Shown here in pieces: positions 16,177 to 24,503 of a DNA stretch of 42,375 nt (its first letter is position 1; the number at the start of each line of letters is the position of its first letter). The notes beneath the pieces were generated by a model. It worked only from the letters and a program-made list of their open reading frames with translations. It had not been told where the DNA came from and made no database searches. This stretch comes from an uncultured Bdellovibrio sp. (GTDB lineage: Bacteria > Bdellovibrionota > Bdellovibrionia > Bdellovibrionales > Bdellovibrionaceae). A program made the position numbers and the translations under genes. The stretch lies in the NCBI RefSeq assembly GCF_946478835.1, contig NZ_CAMLDV010000011.1, positions 1 through 42,375 on the forward strand, read 5' to 3'.

Positions 16177-17025
16177 TTAAAGCTCCTCGCAAGAGCTTCG
16201 AACTCCAATCAGTGTTTTACTTTTTGCCGAAAACATAAAAGCGACCGGCGTGGAACAGCCTTCGAACTTCAATAGATATTCCTGAATTTCTTCATGAGAA
16301 AAGCGGCGCGCCCACTGTACGGTATCATCCTTTTTTAACTTTCTATTTAGATAGGAATAAATCCACTTTTCTTCTTTGTTAAAACCTTTCAACGCCTTGT
16401 CTTCGGTGCTGCAAGAAACCTTGAGGTTTTTAAAATTCTCTCTAAGATCTTTTTGTGTTTTCTCAAGATTACCGCCATAAAGAATTTGAACTTGTTTCTT
16501 TTCCTCATCAGTCAGAGGAGCATAAGGGCGCCGGTAATTCCATCCATAACCCCAGCGAAAATCTTGAGAACTTTCAGGCCCGCCAAATTGGCCGACGGAT
16601 AAGTTATATAAATGCGCAATTTTTGGATATCCTTTTTCAGCGATGCATTTTTCAAGATCCTGATCTGCGCTATTTTTTTCTTCTAAAGTCCCGCCCACCC
16701 AATAAACAGTGTCATGAGAAACACAGCATTGGGTCCAAGCTGCTTCGGCCTTTTCATGAGGAACTCCATCCGGAGATAAGCTGCAACCATCAGCGCTAAA
16801 AGGACGCAGGATTTTTTCGTCTGGACTTTTGAAAATGGAACGAAAAGACGGTCCTACTTTAAAGCCGGCTAAGGCACTCCATACAGAGGGATCTTCAGAA
16901 CCAGCACAATTATAAGAGGGAGTGTAAGTGAAGGTCGACTCTTGTGAACTCGCCGTCCTTCGAGCAGACGGACTTGAACAGCCAATGATAAAAATGAAAG
17001 TCAGAATCGTGCCACTTTTGTACAT
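16177..17025 (-). CDS. Lipoprotein with phospholipase-A2-like active-site motif
   Basis: A 282-residue lipoprotein, numbered here from the TTG two codons upstream (17031). The hydrophobic leader ends in IIGC with Cys18 as the lipidation site. The mature part holds DGCSLSPDG (81-89), then TQCCVSHDTVYWVGGT (100-115), AD (122-123) and a Cys at 129. CCxxHDxxY is the catalytic helix of secreted phospholipases A2, where His and Asp act with a calcium loop upstream; DGCS-SPDG is a plausible loop. Similar CCxxHDxxYWxGG proteins exist in other bacteria without assigned function. The C-terminal half (about 170-282) is not recognised. If active, an outer-membrane lipase could act on prey membrane; that is inference. 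ATG 17025 is the likelier start. Confidence 0.7.
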   Translation of the reverse strand: MYKSGTILTFIFIIGCSSPSARRTASSQESTFTYTPSYNCAGSEDPSVWSALAGFKVGPSFRSIFKSPDEKILRPFSADGCSLSPDGVPHEKAEAAWTQCCVSHDTVYWVGGTLEEKNSADQDLEKCIAEKGYPKIAHLYNLSVGQFGGPESSQDFRWGYGWNYRRPYAPLTDEEKKQVQILYGGNLEKTQKDLRENFKNLKVSCSTEDKALKGFNKEEKWIYSYLNRKLKKDDTVQWARRFSHEEIQEYLLKFEGCSTPVAFMFSAKSKTLIGVRSSCEEL

Positions 17026-17109
17026 AAACAAAGATTAGAGTTTTCTTTGCCTCGTCACAAGGCCAGATCAAGATGGCGGAAAACTATAAGTTCCCCGCCC
17101 GAACAAATT

Positions 17110-17595
17110 TCAATGCGCTTCCGTTTTTTGATCTGGATCTAAACTCCACAGTGGCTTATCGGCCTGCATATCCACGGGGACAGAGTAATTTTCATGCACA
17201 ATCAACCACTGGCCGTTGACCTTTTTGTAACATGCTGTTTGCCGAGCCCAGCTGTCGAATTTTTCACCGGAGTTCGATTGACCCGTCATGTGACAAAGGC
17301 AGTGACTGAAAGCCACGTCTTCACCCGCTGTCACATGCAGATCGCGGATTGAAAAATTACTTTCTCCCATTTGTGTGATGTTGCTCCAGTTTTTCTTGTA
17401 AGCATCTTTACCAAGAATTTGTAGTGGCGGCATTAAATCAAAAGCAATCACTTCGGGAGCGTAAAAAGACATGATCTCTTCTAAATCTTTATTACTGACG
17501 GCTTCCGCATATTGCTCCATCAAGCGAGTGATCTCCGCTTCACCCGTCGAAGGAGATCCTGATTTCTTTTCGGAAGGCTGTGTTTGCAATGCCAT
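17110..17595 (-). CDS. SnoaL-like (NTF2-fold) protein
   Basis: A 161-residue soluble protein. After a disordered 17-residue start, it follows the SnoaL/SgcJ type NTF2-like pattern: EITRLMEQYAEAVSNKDLEEIMSFYAPEVIAFD, LGKDAYKKNWSNI, DVAFSHCLCHMTG, and WARQTACYKKVNGQWLIVHENYSVPVD. Many such proteins bind small organic ligands or act as isomerases, but the family is too diverse to name a substrate. AAAGGAG precedes ATG 17595, which lies 28 bp after the stop of the acyl-CoA-synthetase-like gene. The pair is therefore an operon, and a shared small-molecule pathway is likely. Confidence 0.85.
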   Translation of the reverse strand: MALQTQPSEKKSGSPSTGEAEITRLMEQYAEAVSNKDLEEIMSFYAPEVIAFDLMPPLQILGKDAYKKNWSNITQMGESNFSIRDLHVTAGEDVAFSHCLCHMTGQSNSGEKFDSWARQTACYKKVNGQWLIVHENYSVPVDMQADKPLWSLDPDQKTEAH

Positions 17596-17623
17596 AAAAT
17601 TCTCCTTTCACATATAAAAATCA

Positions 17624-19312
17624 TTAGGGCAACTCTTGCGCCCAGGTTTCACCAAGATTGATTTTTGCGTCTTCTTCCCAAAACTCGTATGGTGATTTTT
17701 CTCCGGCGATGCGTTTGTTTTTTTCTAGTGCGACAAGCTCACTGCGAAGAATTTCTCCGGAGGTGTTTTTCGGAATTTCCATAAATTCTACGCGACGGAT
17801 TCGTTTAAATGGAGACAGACGCATTCGTGCGAAGTTCATAATATCCAATGCAAGCTCTCTTGTAGGTTCAACCCCTTTAACAAGAGACACAAGAGCTTTA
17901 GGAACAGCTTCACGGATCGGATCAGGACTTGGAATCACTACCGCTTCACTGATTGCGGAAAATTCTTTAAGAACAAATTCTAATTCATAAGGACTGATGC
18001 GATAGTCCGAAGATTTAAAGATGCCATCGACGCGTTCAGAGAAAGTATAATTCCCGGCATCGTCCACATAGGCCGTATCTCCGGTATGATAATATTCTGT
18101 GGAACCATCAATACCTGACATCAATCCCCATGGATGGTTTTTCAAGGAGACACACACTTCACCAGCATCGACCTTGTTACCTTGAGAGTCTAAAAGAGCA
18201 ATTTGATATCCAGGCAAAGGTCTTCCCATCGTACCAAAACTGTTTTTTTCTTCTGGTGGGATTCCTATCAGGGTTGAGGTCTCCGTTTGCCCGTATCCAT
18301 CACGTACAAAAATTCCCCATGCTTTATAGACCTTCGAAATAATCTCGGCACTCAAGGCTTCTCCTGTACTCACAGCTTCTCGCAAATGCACTTTGTACGA
18401 GGAAAGATCTTCCTGAGTCAGCAAACGCCACACTGTCGGGGGCGCACAGAATGTAGTGATTTCGTATTCGCTTAAAGTATCAAGAATCAATTTCGCGTTG
18501 AAGCGCTCCTGCTTCGAAATAAAAATCGTCGCAACCGCATTCCACGGAACAATGAAGTTATTCCAGTCATGCATCGCCCATCCCGTTGAGTTGACTCCCA
18601 AGTGAATGTCGCCGGGACGAAGGCCAATCCAGTACATCGTTGAAAGATGACCAATCGGAAAACTTCCATAAGAGTGCTCTACGATTTTAGGCTTCACCGT
18701 ATTTGCCGAAGTGAAATAGCGCAGAAGCGGATCAGTCGCCTTGGTTTTTTCCGCAGGTTCAAAGAAATTACTTTCTTGATAGCACTTTTCATACGCAGTC
18801 CAGCCAGGCAACTCACCATCGACCAACAGAGAGATCACACTGGAATTAGAAACATCAAATTTTTCAGCATGTTTCTTCGTTGTTGCAATGAGCTTGATTT
18901 TTTCTCGATCCAAACGATCTTTCAATTCCTGCTGAGAAAGCAAAGGATTGTTGGGAACTAGAACCGCTCCCACTTTCATTGCGCCGAGCATGATCTCCCA
19001 GAGAGCCGCTTCGTTTTCGATCAAAAGAAAAACCGAGTCGCCTTTTTGCACGCCTTGATTTTTAAGGAAATTTGCAACTTGATTGGAACGCTTGGAGAGT
19101 TCCTCAAAGGTGTACTTCTTTTGCTCTCCTAACTCACTGACAATCCAAAGAGCTAAGTTATTATTGCCCTCCGCCATTGGATCGAAATAATCCAAGGCCC
19201 AATTGAATTCCTCAAACTGCGGCCATTGAAAGTGACTGTAGGTGTAGTTATAGTCAGAACGATGGAGAATTAAAAAATCCCTCGCCTGTTCGAATTCACT
19301 GCGAAAACTCAT
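17624..19312 (-). CDS. AMP-binding acyl-CoA-synthetase-like protein with altered motifs
   Basis: A 562-residue ANL-superfamily protein closest in pattern to medium-chain acyl-CoA synthetases (ACSM): SYGSFPIGHLSTMYWIGL, DGYGQTETSTLIG and YHTGDTAYVDDAGNYTFSERVDG. Three core motifs are altered. The ATP loop reads YFTSANTVKPK (199-209), where TSGTTGxPK is expected. The hinge reads GIFKSSDYRI instead of DxIKSSGYRI. The A10 motif reads PKNTSGEILR with Glu520 where the adenylation lysine normally is. The rest is intact and ungapped, so this is not a pseudogene by frame. It may catalyse only part of the reaction, use another lysine, or bind a ligand. GGAGG precedes ATG 19312. It is co-transcribed with the SnoaL-like gene. 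Confidence 0.85.
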   Translation of the reverse strand: MSFRSEFEQARDFLILHRSDYNYTYSHFQWPQFEEFNWALDYFDPMAEGNNNLALWIVSELGEQKKYTFEELSKRSNQVANFLKNQGVQKGDSVFLLIENEAALWEIMLGAMKVGAVLVPNNPLLSQQELKDRLDREKIKLIATTKKHAEKFDVSNSSVISLLVDGELPGWTAYEKCYQESNFFEPAEKTKATDPLLRYFTSANTVKPKIVEHSYGSFPIGHLSTMYWIGLRPGDIHLGVNSTGWAMHDWNNFIVPWNAVATIFISKQERFNAKLILDTLSEYEITTFCAPPTVWRLLTQEDLSSYKVHLREAVSTGEALSAEIISKVYKAWGIFVRDGYGQTETSTLIGIPPEEKNSFGTMGRPLPGYQIALLDSQGNKVDAGEVCVSLKNHPWGLMSGIDGSTEYYHTGDTAYVDDAGNYTFSERVDGIFKSSDYRISPYELEFVLKEFSAISEAVVIPSPDPIREAVPKALVSLVKGVEPTRELALDIMNFARMRLSPFKRIRRVEFMEIPKNTSGEILRSELVALEKNKRIAGEKSPYEFWEEDAKINLGETWAQELP

Positions 19313-19408
19313 ACAAACCTCCAGGGACTCACTAAGGGTAACACCGAATTCCCTAGACGCCGACCTGTGTTTTTACAATGAGCTGTGCAAAGACAGGAAA
19401 ACCGTGCT

Positions 19409-20563
19409 ATGACCTTGCCTATGGGTTTATTTCGGACCATCGCAAGCTCTCTTATTCTGGTTATCTTCGTCTACGTTTCTCACCAGTTGACTCGCTTCAC
19501 GGATTTTACGTGGGTGGGCACGACTTCATTGGTGGCATTTTTGGCACTGCTTTTTTCAATGGTGATTGGGACCTTTCTGTTTTTCTGGAAAGAAAAAAAT
19601 TTGGACCACAAACCATGGAGAGATCGTTTGTTAAATGGCTCTTTAACGGTCATGGCTTATATTAATTTTTTAGTGAGCTTTGTGATCCTGCGCGATCTCT
19701 TTGCCTTCGCCGATAATTTAATCATGCCGACACCGTTTGATCATCTATACAGCTCCCAAGCCACAGTGGCCTTGTTAGGGCTTCCGGTTCTTTTCATCGT
19801 ATTAGGAAATGCAGTCGTGCAAATCGGACCTCGTCGCAAAAAGGTTCCGGTGTTTTTCAAGAATCTTCCGCAAGAACTTGAGGGCCTGTGCATCGTTCAC
19901 ATCAGTGACTTGCATATCAGCCCAAGCCTTCCGTCTTCGTTTGTAAAAAAATTGGTGTCGAAGGTTTTAGAAATCAAACCCGACTTGATTGTTTTCACCG
20001 GCGACATTCTGGATAGCTTCGTGGAAAAACACACAGAGGAATTTAAAACTCTTAAAAATCTCAAAGCCAAACATGGGATTTATTACGTTCCGGGAAATCA
20101 TGAATACTATTGGGACGCACACAAGGGACTTCAGGCGTTCCGAGAGTTGGGTTTTGAAGTTTTGGTAAATGAAACGGCCAACGTTCCGGTGGGTTCAGCT
20201 CTTTTGCAGGTTGCCGGAGTTCCCGATCCCGCCGCAGGACATTTTAAACACGAAGGGCCGGACTTTGCCCGCTTGCAAAGCCAGCAACGTGAAGGCAGCT
20301 TTAAACTTTTGCTTTCTCATCAGCCTTCGTTAGCGGCGCATGCACAAATCGCCGGTTACGACTTGCAGCTTTCTGGTCACACTCATGGTGGCCAATTCTT
20401 CCCATGGAATTGGTTGATCATCTTTTTTGAGAAGTATTCCAAGGGCCTTTACCGCCTAGGAAATATGCAGCTCTATGTCAATCAAGGGACAGGTTATTGG
20501 GGTCCGCAATTACGCCTTGGAACATATTGTGAGCTGACCGAAATTGTTCTTCGCAAGAACTAA
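19409..20563 (+). CDS. Membrane-anchored metallophosphoesterase
   Basis: A 384-residue protein. About 150 N-terminal residues hold four hydrophobic segments, followed by a calcineurin-like phosphoesterase domain. Metal and catalytic motifs are in order: HISDLHIS, FTGDILD, VPGNHEYYWD, LLSHQPS and SGHTHGGQFFPWN. This arrangement matches the YkuE/YaeI group, some of which act on UDP-diacylglucosamine-like or other lipid phosphates; the substrate here is unknown. The start ATG 19409 has AGGAAA eight bases upstream and is preferred to an earlier in-frame codon at 19385. The C-terminal end overlaps no gene; recX begins 22 bp later. Confidence 0.88.
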   Translation: MTLPMGLFRTIASSLILVIFVYVSHQLTRFTDFTWVGTTSLVAFLALLFSMVIGTFLFFWKEKNLDHKPWRDRLLNGSLTVMAYINFLVSFVILRDLFAFADNLIMPTPFDHLYSSQATVALLGLPVLFIVLGNAVVQIGPRRKKVPVFFKNLPQELEGLCIVHISDLHISPSLPSSFVKKLVSKVLEIKPDLIVFTGDILDSFVEKHTEEFKTLKNLKAKHGIYYVPGNHEYYWDAHKGLQAFRELGFEVLVNETANVPVGSALLQVAGVPDPAAGHFKHEGPDFARLQSQQREGSFKLLLSHQPSLAAHAQIAGYDLQLSGHTHGGQFFPWNWLIIFFEKYSKGLYRLGNMQLYVNQGTGYWGPQLRLGTYCELTEIVLRKN

Positions 20564-20585
20564 AAAACAGAGTAATAATCTGGGG

Positions 20586-21050
20586 ATGTCTCGAGAGAAA
20601 GATCCCCTCAAAACCCGACAAGCAGCTAAAAAGAAGGTCATGGACCTTATTGCCCGTCGGGACCATTCCGAAAAAGAACTGCGCACGAAATTGCGAGAAA
20701 AGTTCTCAGACGAAGAGGACCTGGGGGACATTGTTGATGAGGCTATCGACTTTGCCAAGGACAACAACTGGCTGGGAGATCCCAAGGACCTCGCCCATCG
20801 ACTGGCTGATATGCTTCACCGTCGCAACAAGGGCATACACTACATCAACAATTACCTCCGCGAAAAAGGTCTACCTTCGGTAGAAACAGACCGAGACTTG
20901 GAGCTTGAAAAGGCTCTTTCGATTGTCAAAAATAAGTATGATGAAGATTATAAATTCTCGCGGGAGGATAAAGCCCGAGTCGGACGACTCCTGGCTTCCC
21001 GTGGTTTTGATTCCGAGACCGTAAGAAAGGTTATTTATGAAAAGCTCTGA
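20586..21050 (+). CDS. recX: Regulatory protein RecX
   Basis: A 154-residue helical protein with the RecX pattern: AAKKKVMDLIARRDHSEKELRTKLREKF, then AIDFAKDNNWLGD, KGIHYINNYLREKGL and, at the end, VGRLLASRGFDSETVRKVIYEKL. RecX binds RecA filaments and limits their activity. In many genomes recX follows recA; here it lies about 7 kb away, joined to alaS, which starts 14 nt inside its 3' end. An N-terminal extension is in frame back into the phosphoesterase gene, but ATG 20586 fits family length. The ribosome-binding site (CTGGGG) is weak. Confidence 0.88.
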   Translation: MSREKDPLKTRQAAKKKVMDLIARRDHSEKELRTKLREKFSDEEDLGDIVDEAIDFAKDNNWLGDPKDLAHRLADMLHRRNKGIHYINNYLREKGLPSVETDRDLELEKALSIVKNKYDEDYKFSREDKARVGRLLASRGFDSETVRKVIYEKL

Positions 21051-23760
21051 TATCCGCAACGCCTTTGTGAACTATTTCAAAAAGAATGGTCACACTCATG
21101 TGGGTTCTTCTTCTTTGATTCCTGAAAATGATCCGACGTTGCTTTTCGCCAATGCGGGTATGAATCAATTTAAAAATACTTTCTTGGGTCTTGAGAAGCG
21201 TGACTACACTCGCGCGGTGACTGTGCAAAAGTGTGTGCGTGCCGGTGGTAAACACAATGACTTGGAAAACGTCGGGTTCACAGCTCGCCATCACACTTTC
21301 TTTGAAATGTTGGGGAACTTTTCTTTCGGCGATTACTTCAAAAAGGACGCTATTCACTTTGCGTGGGAGTTTTTGACAAAAGAATTACAAATTCCGAAAG
21401 AGAAATTGTACGTGACAGTGCACTTGTCCGACGATGAAGCGGCAGACATCTGGCACAACCAAGAAGGCATTCCGAAAGATCGTATCTTCCGTTTTGACTC
21501 TGACAACTTCTGGAAAATGGGCGACACGGGTCCTTGCGGTCCTTGTACAGAGATTTTCTACGATCACGGTCCTAAAGCAGGAACGATTTCTGATCCTTAC
21601 AAAGGGATCGCAGCGGGTGAAGACCGCTTCGTCGAAATCTGGAATCTGGTTTTCATGCAGTACTTTGAAAATCCTCCGGGCACATTGACTCCGCTTCCAA
21701 AGCCTTCGGTGGATACAGGTTCAGGTCTTGAGCGTGTTGTGGCAGCGATGCAGGGAAAATTTAATAACTACGACACTGATTTGTTCATGCCGATGATCGA
21801 GCTTGCTTGCAAAATCGGAAACGTGAAGTACATCACAGATCGCGAAATTCTTGCGAAAGACAAAGAACAAGCGGAAAAAACAGCGGCTCTTCGCGTGTTG
21901 GCGGACCACTGCCGTTCGACTTCCTTCTTGATTGCTGATGGTGCGCTTCCTTCCAACGAAGGACGCGGTTACGTTCTTCGTCGTATCATGAGACGTGCAA
22001 TTCGTTACGGTCGTAAGCTGTCGGCAGATCAATCGTTCCTGCCTGGGATGGCAGAGGCTTTGATTGAAAGCATGGGCTCTGTTTATCCGGAACTCAAAGA
22101 GCGTCGTGATCATATCTTGAATACAATCCGTGACGAAGAAGACCGTTTCATCAGCACTTTGGATAACGGAACAAATATCTTGATGGATGAACTTGCGAAA
22201 GCAAAAGCCAAAGGTATTAAAGAACTTTCTGGCGAAGTTGTTTTCAGAATGTACGACACTTATGGCTTCCCTGCTGACTTAACTCGCGTCATCGCCAATG
22301 AAAACGGCGTGGAAGTGAATGAAGCGGCATTTGAAAAAGAAATGGAAGCGAATCGTGCAAAATCCAAAGCCTCTTGGAAAGGGAAAGCTTTGGGTGCGGA
22401 TGAGCAGCACTTGATCAAATTCGCAAAAGATTATTTGGCGAGCGGTAAAACTGTGAAATTCACAGGTTACAATGGTTTTGCAGATGGCGGAAAGATCACA
22501 GCTCTTTCTAACGGTCATGAAGTCGTTACGTCTTTAAAACAAGGCGAAAATGGCGTGATCATTCTTGATCAAACGTCTTTCTATGGTGAAGGCGGCGGTC
22601 AAGCCGGTGACATTGGTTACCTCATGGAAGGCCCTTCTCGCGCGAAAGTTGTGAATACAACAAAGATTGACGATATCATTCTTCATCATGTGGAAATTGA
22701 ACACGGTGACTTCAAAGTGGGAGCAAGCGTTGATACGATTGTAAATCCATTTGAACGTCGCAATACAATGAGCAATCACTCAGCGACTCACCTGTTGCAT
22801 TCAGCCCTTCGCAAAGTTTTGGGTGCACACGTGACGCAAGCGGGATCTTTGGTGGATTCACAAAAGACTCGTTTTGACTTCACTCACAACAAACCGTTGA
22901 GTTCTGAAGAGATCAAACAAATCGAAGATCTTGTAAACGAACAAATCGCGCAAGCTCATGACGTGAAAGTTGAAATCATGAGCCCGAAAGAAGCTCAAGC
23001 TAAAGGAGCGATGGCTTTGTTCGGTGAAAAATACGGCGACCAAGTGCGTGTTTTAACAATGGGCGATTTCTCTTGCGAACTTTGCGGCGGTACGCACGTG
23101 AAGAACACGTCACAAATTCGTTTGTTCAAAATCGTTTCTGAAGCGGGTGTCAGCTCTGGCGTTCGCCGTGTGGAAGCGATCACAGGCGACGGTGCCGTGA
23201 AATACGCAATGAGCTCCATCAATCATTTCGATGATGCTTTAACAGCTGCGGGTCTTCAAAAAAGCCCTCACTACTTAAAACATCTTGAAGCGACAGGTGA
23301 AACTTCAACATTGGCCAACCGTGTGGAAGCTTTCAAAGAGCAGATCAAACAAATGGAAAAAGAAATGAAGAAGTTGCAAGGCGGACAAATCAATGTCGAC
23401 GATCTTGCAGCCAAAGCATTGAGCTTTAAAACGAAATCAGGATCTGCAGCGAAATTGGTTCTTGCCGACGTGGCTTTGGATGACAGACAAGTTCTTGCCG
23501 AAGTGACAGACCATTTGAAAAACAAAATTCAAAATGGTGTTGTCGTTGTTGTCGGCCAAGGTGAAGGTTCTCATCCTATCATCGTAAGCGTCTCTAAAGA
23601 CATCACAGGCGAAACAAAAGCCGGTGATCTTCTAAAAGAAGTCGCAGCGGTCATGGGTGGAAAAGGCGGCGGTCGCCCTGACTTCGCTCAAGGCGCAGCC
23701 CCCAATCGTGGCAGCCTGCCTCAGGCGTTTGATAAAGTAAAAACACTTCTTGGTGTTTAA
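21037..23760 (+). CDS. alaS: Alanine-tRNA ligase
   Basis: A 907-residue class II aminoacyl-tRNA synthetase of full length. The N-terminal aminoacylation domain shows FFKKNGHTHVGSSSLIPENDPTLLF as a region (residues 12-36), RHHTFFEMLGNFSFGDYF and DTGSGLERV. The central editing domain keeps the zinc-binding HSATHLLH and, about 100 residues on, CELCGGTHV. The C-terminal oligomerisation domain contains the glycine-rich GGKGGGRPDFAQGA. It charges tRNA-Ala and clears mischarged Ser and Gly. AAGGTT precedes ATG 21037, which overlaps recX by 14 nt, so coupled translation is likely. A strong GNRA-loop terminator follows. Confidence 0.97.
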   Translation: MKSSDIRNAFVNYFKKNGHTHVGSSSLIPENDPTLLFANAGMNQFKNTFLGLEKRDYTRAVTVQKCVRAGGKHNDLENVGFTARHHTFFEMLGNFSFGDYFKKDAIHFAWEFLTKELQIPKEKLYVTVHLSDDEAADIWHNQEGIPKDRIFRFDSDNFWKMGDTGPCGPCTEIFYDHGPKAGTISDPYKGIAAGEDRFVEIWNLVFMQYFENPPGTLTPLPKPSVDTGSGLERVVAAMQGKFNNYDTDLFMPMIELACKIGNVKYITDREILAKDKEQAEKTAALRVLADHCRSTSFLIADGALPSNEGRGYVLRRIMRRAIRYGRKLSADQSFLPGMAEALIESMGSVYPELKERRDHILNTIRDEEDRFISTLDNGTNILMDELAKAKAKGIKELSGEVVFRMYDTYGFPADLTRVIANENGVEVNEAAFEKEMEANRAKSKASWKGKALGADEQHLIKFAKDYLASGKTVKFTGYNGFADGGKITALSNGHEVVTSLKQGENGVIILDQTSFYGEGGGQAGDIGYLMEGPSRAKVVNTTKIDDIILHHVEIEHGDFKVGASVDTIVNPFERRNTMSNHSATHLLHSALRKVLGAHVTQAGSLVDSQKTRFDFTHNKPLSSEEIKQIEDLVNEQIAQAHDVKVEIMSPKEAQAKGAMALFGEKYGDQVRVLTMGDFSCELCGGTHVKNTSQIRLFKIVSEAGVSSGVRRVEAITGDGAVKYAMSSINHFDDALTAAGLQKSPHYLKHLEATGETSTLANRVEAFKEQIKQMEKEMKKLQGGQINVDDLAAKALSFKTKSGSAAKLVLADVALDDRQVLAEVTDHLKNKIQNGVVVVVGQGEGSHPIIVSVSKDITGETKAGDLLKEVAAVMGGKGGGRPDFAQGAAPNRGSLPQAFDKVKTLLGV

Positions 23761-23764
23761 AAAG

Positions 23765-23793
23765 AAAAAGGGAGTCGAAAGACTCCCTTTTTT
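23765..23793. terminator. Bidirectional GNRA-loop terminator
   Basis: AAAAAGGGAGTC (23765-23776) and GACTCCCTTTTT (23781-23792) pair perfectly around GAAA. It ends alaS (+) and the facing lipoprotein gene (-). Confidence 0.93.
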
Positions 23794-23815
23794 ATTTTTC
23801 AATTTGAATTTTAGA

Positions 23816-24400
23816 CTACTCGCAATTCATCTCTGTCCAGTGCTGCTTGACGTGAGACACGTAAGCCTGGAAAACGTCCGTCAAAGCGCCACAAAGATCT
23901 TTACGGCCGCGACCGCACGAGTCTTGCTCTTCACCCAAGTTCACGCGCTTTTCATTCACAAATAACGAAGCATAACCCGGTTGATACTTCATCGCGCAGA
24001 TTTGATCGTCTGCTGGAGCTGACGCCGCACAAATATTCGCACCGGTTAAGATGGTCTTAAGCTCTTGCAAGCTTCCAGAATCCAAACAACGTTTTTGCAA
24101 AACGGCGTTGGAATCATCCATCAATTGAATGGACCCTGACTGCAAAGAAATCACCAGGCGATAAGGTGTGACTTCCGATGCTTTTTGAGCCACAGCACCA
24201 TCTTCAGAAATGTTTGGAATTTCAACGTAAGTCACTTTACCGGCTGTCGGTGTCGAAGACTCTCCATTGGAGCTTTGCGGAGGAAGATTGACGGAAACTT
24301 CATTCGACGCCATATCCAATGACTGCATCTGGTTTTGAGCACAGTTTTGGAATCCCAAAACGAGACACAATGTCGCTACGAGTGCCAAGACTCTTTTCAC
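23816..24400 (-). CDS. Probable lipoprotein of unknown function
   Basis: A 194-residue protein starting at GTG 24400 after a GGGGGG stretch. The hydrophobic leader ends in LGFQNCAQNQ; FQNC is a loose lipobox, so lipidation at Cys20 is probable but not certain. The mature part contains a Ser/Pro-rich linker and five further cysteines (RCLDSG, NICAAS, DQICAMK, DSCGRGRKDLCGA) and ends in CE, which suggests disulphides and an extracytoplasmic site. It reads VTPYRLVISLQSGSIQLMDD, a possible beta segment. I do not recognise a family. It stands alone between convergent alaS and the histidine kinase unit. Confidence 0.72.
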   Translation of the reverse strand: MKRVLALVATLCLVLGFQNCAQNQMQSLDMASNEVSVNLPPQSSNGESSTPTAGKVTYVEIPNISEDGAVAQKASEVTPYRLVISLQSGSIQLMDDSNAVLQKRCLDSGSLQELKTILTGANICAASAPADDQICAMKYQPGYASLFVNEKRVNLGEEQDSCGRGRKDLCGALTDVFQAYVSHVKQHWTEMNCE

Positions 24401-24503
24401 AATTCCCCCCTGATTTCACGTCTCGTAATGAATAAAAGCAATATCCATTCCGGGCTCAGACCTACGTAATATCGGGATAACCTGTTATAAACTTAACGCT
24501 GTA

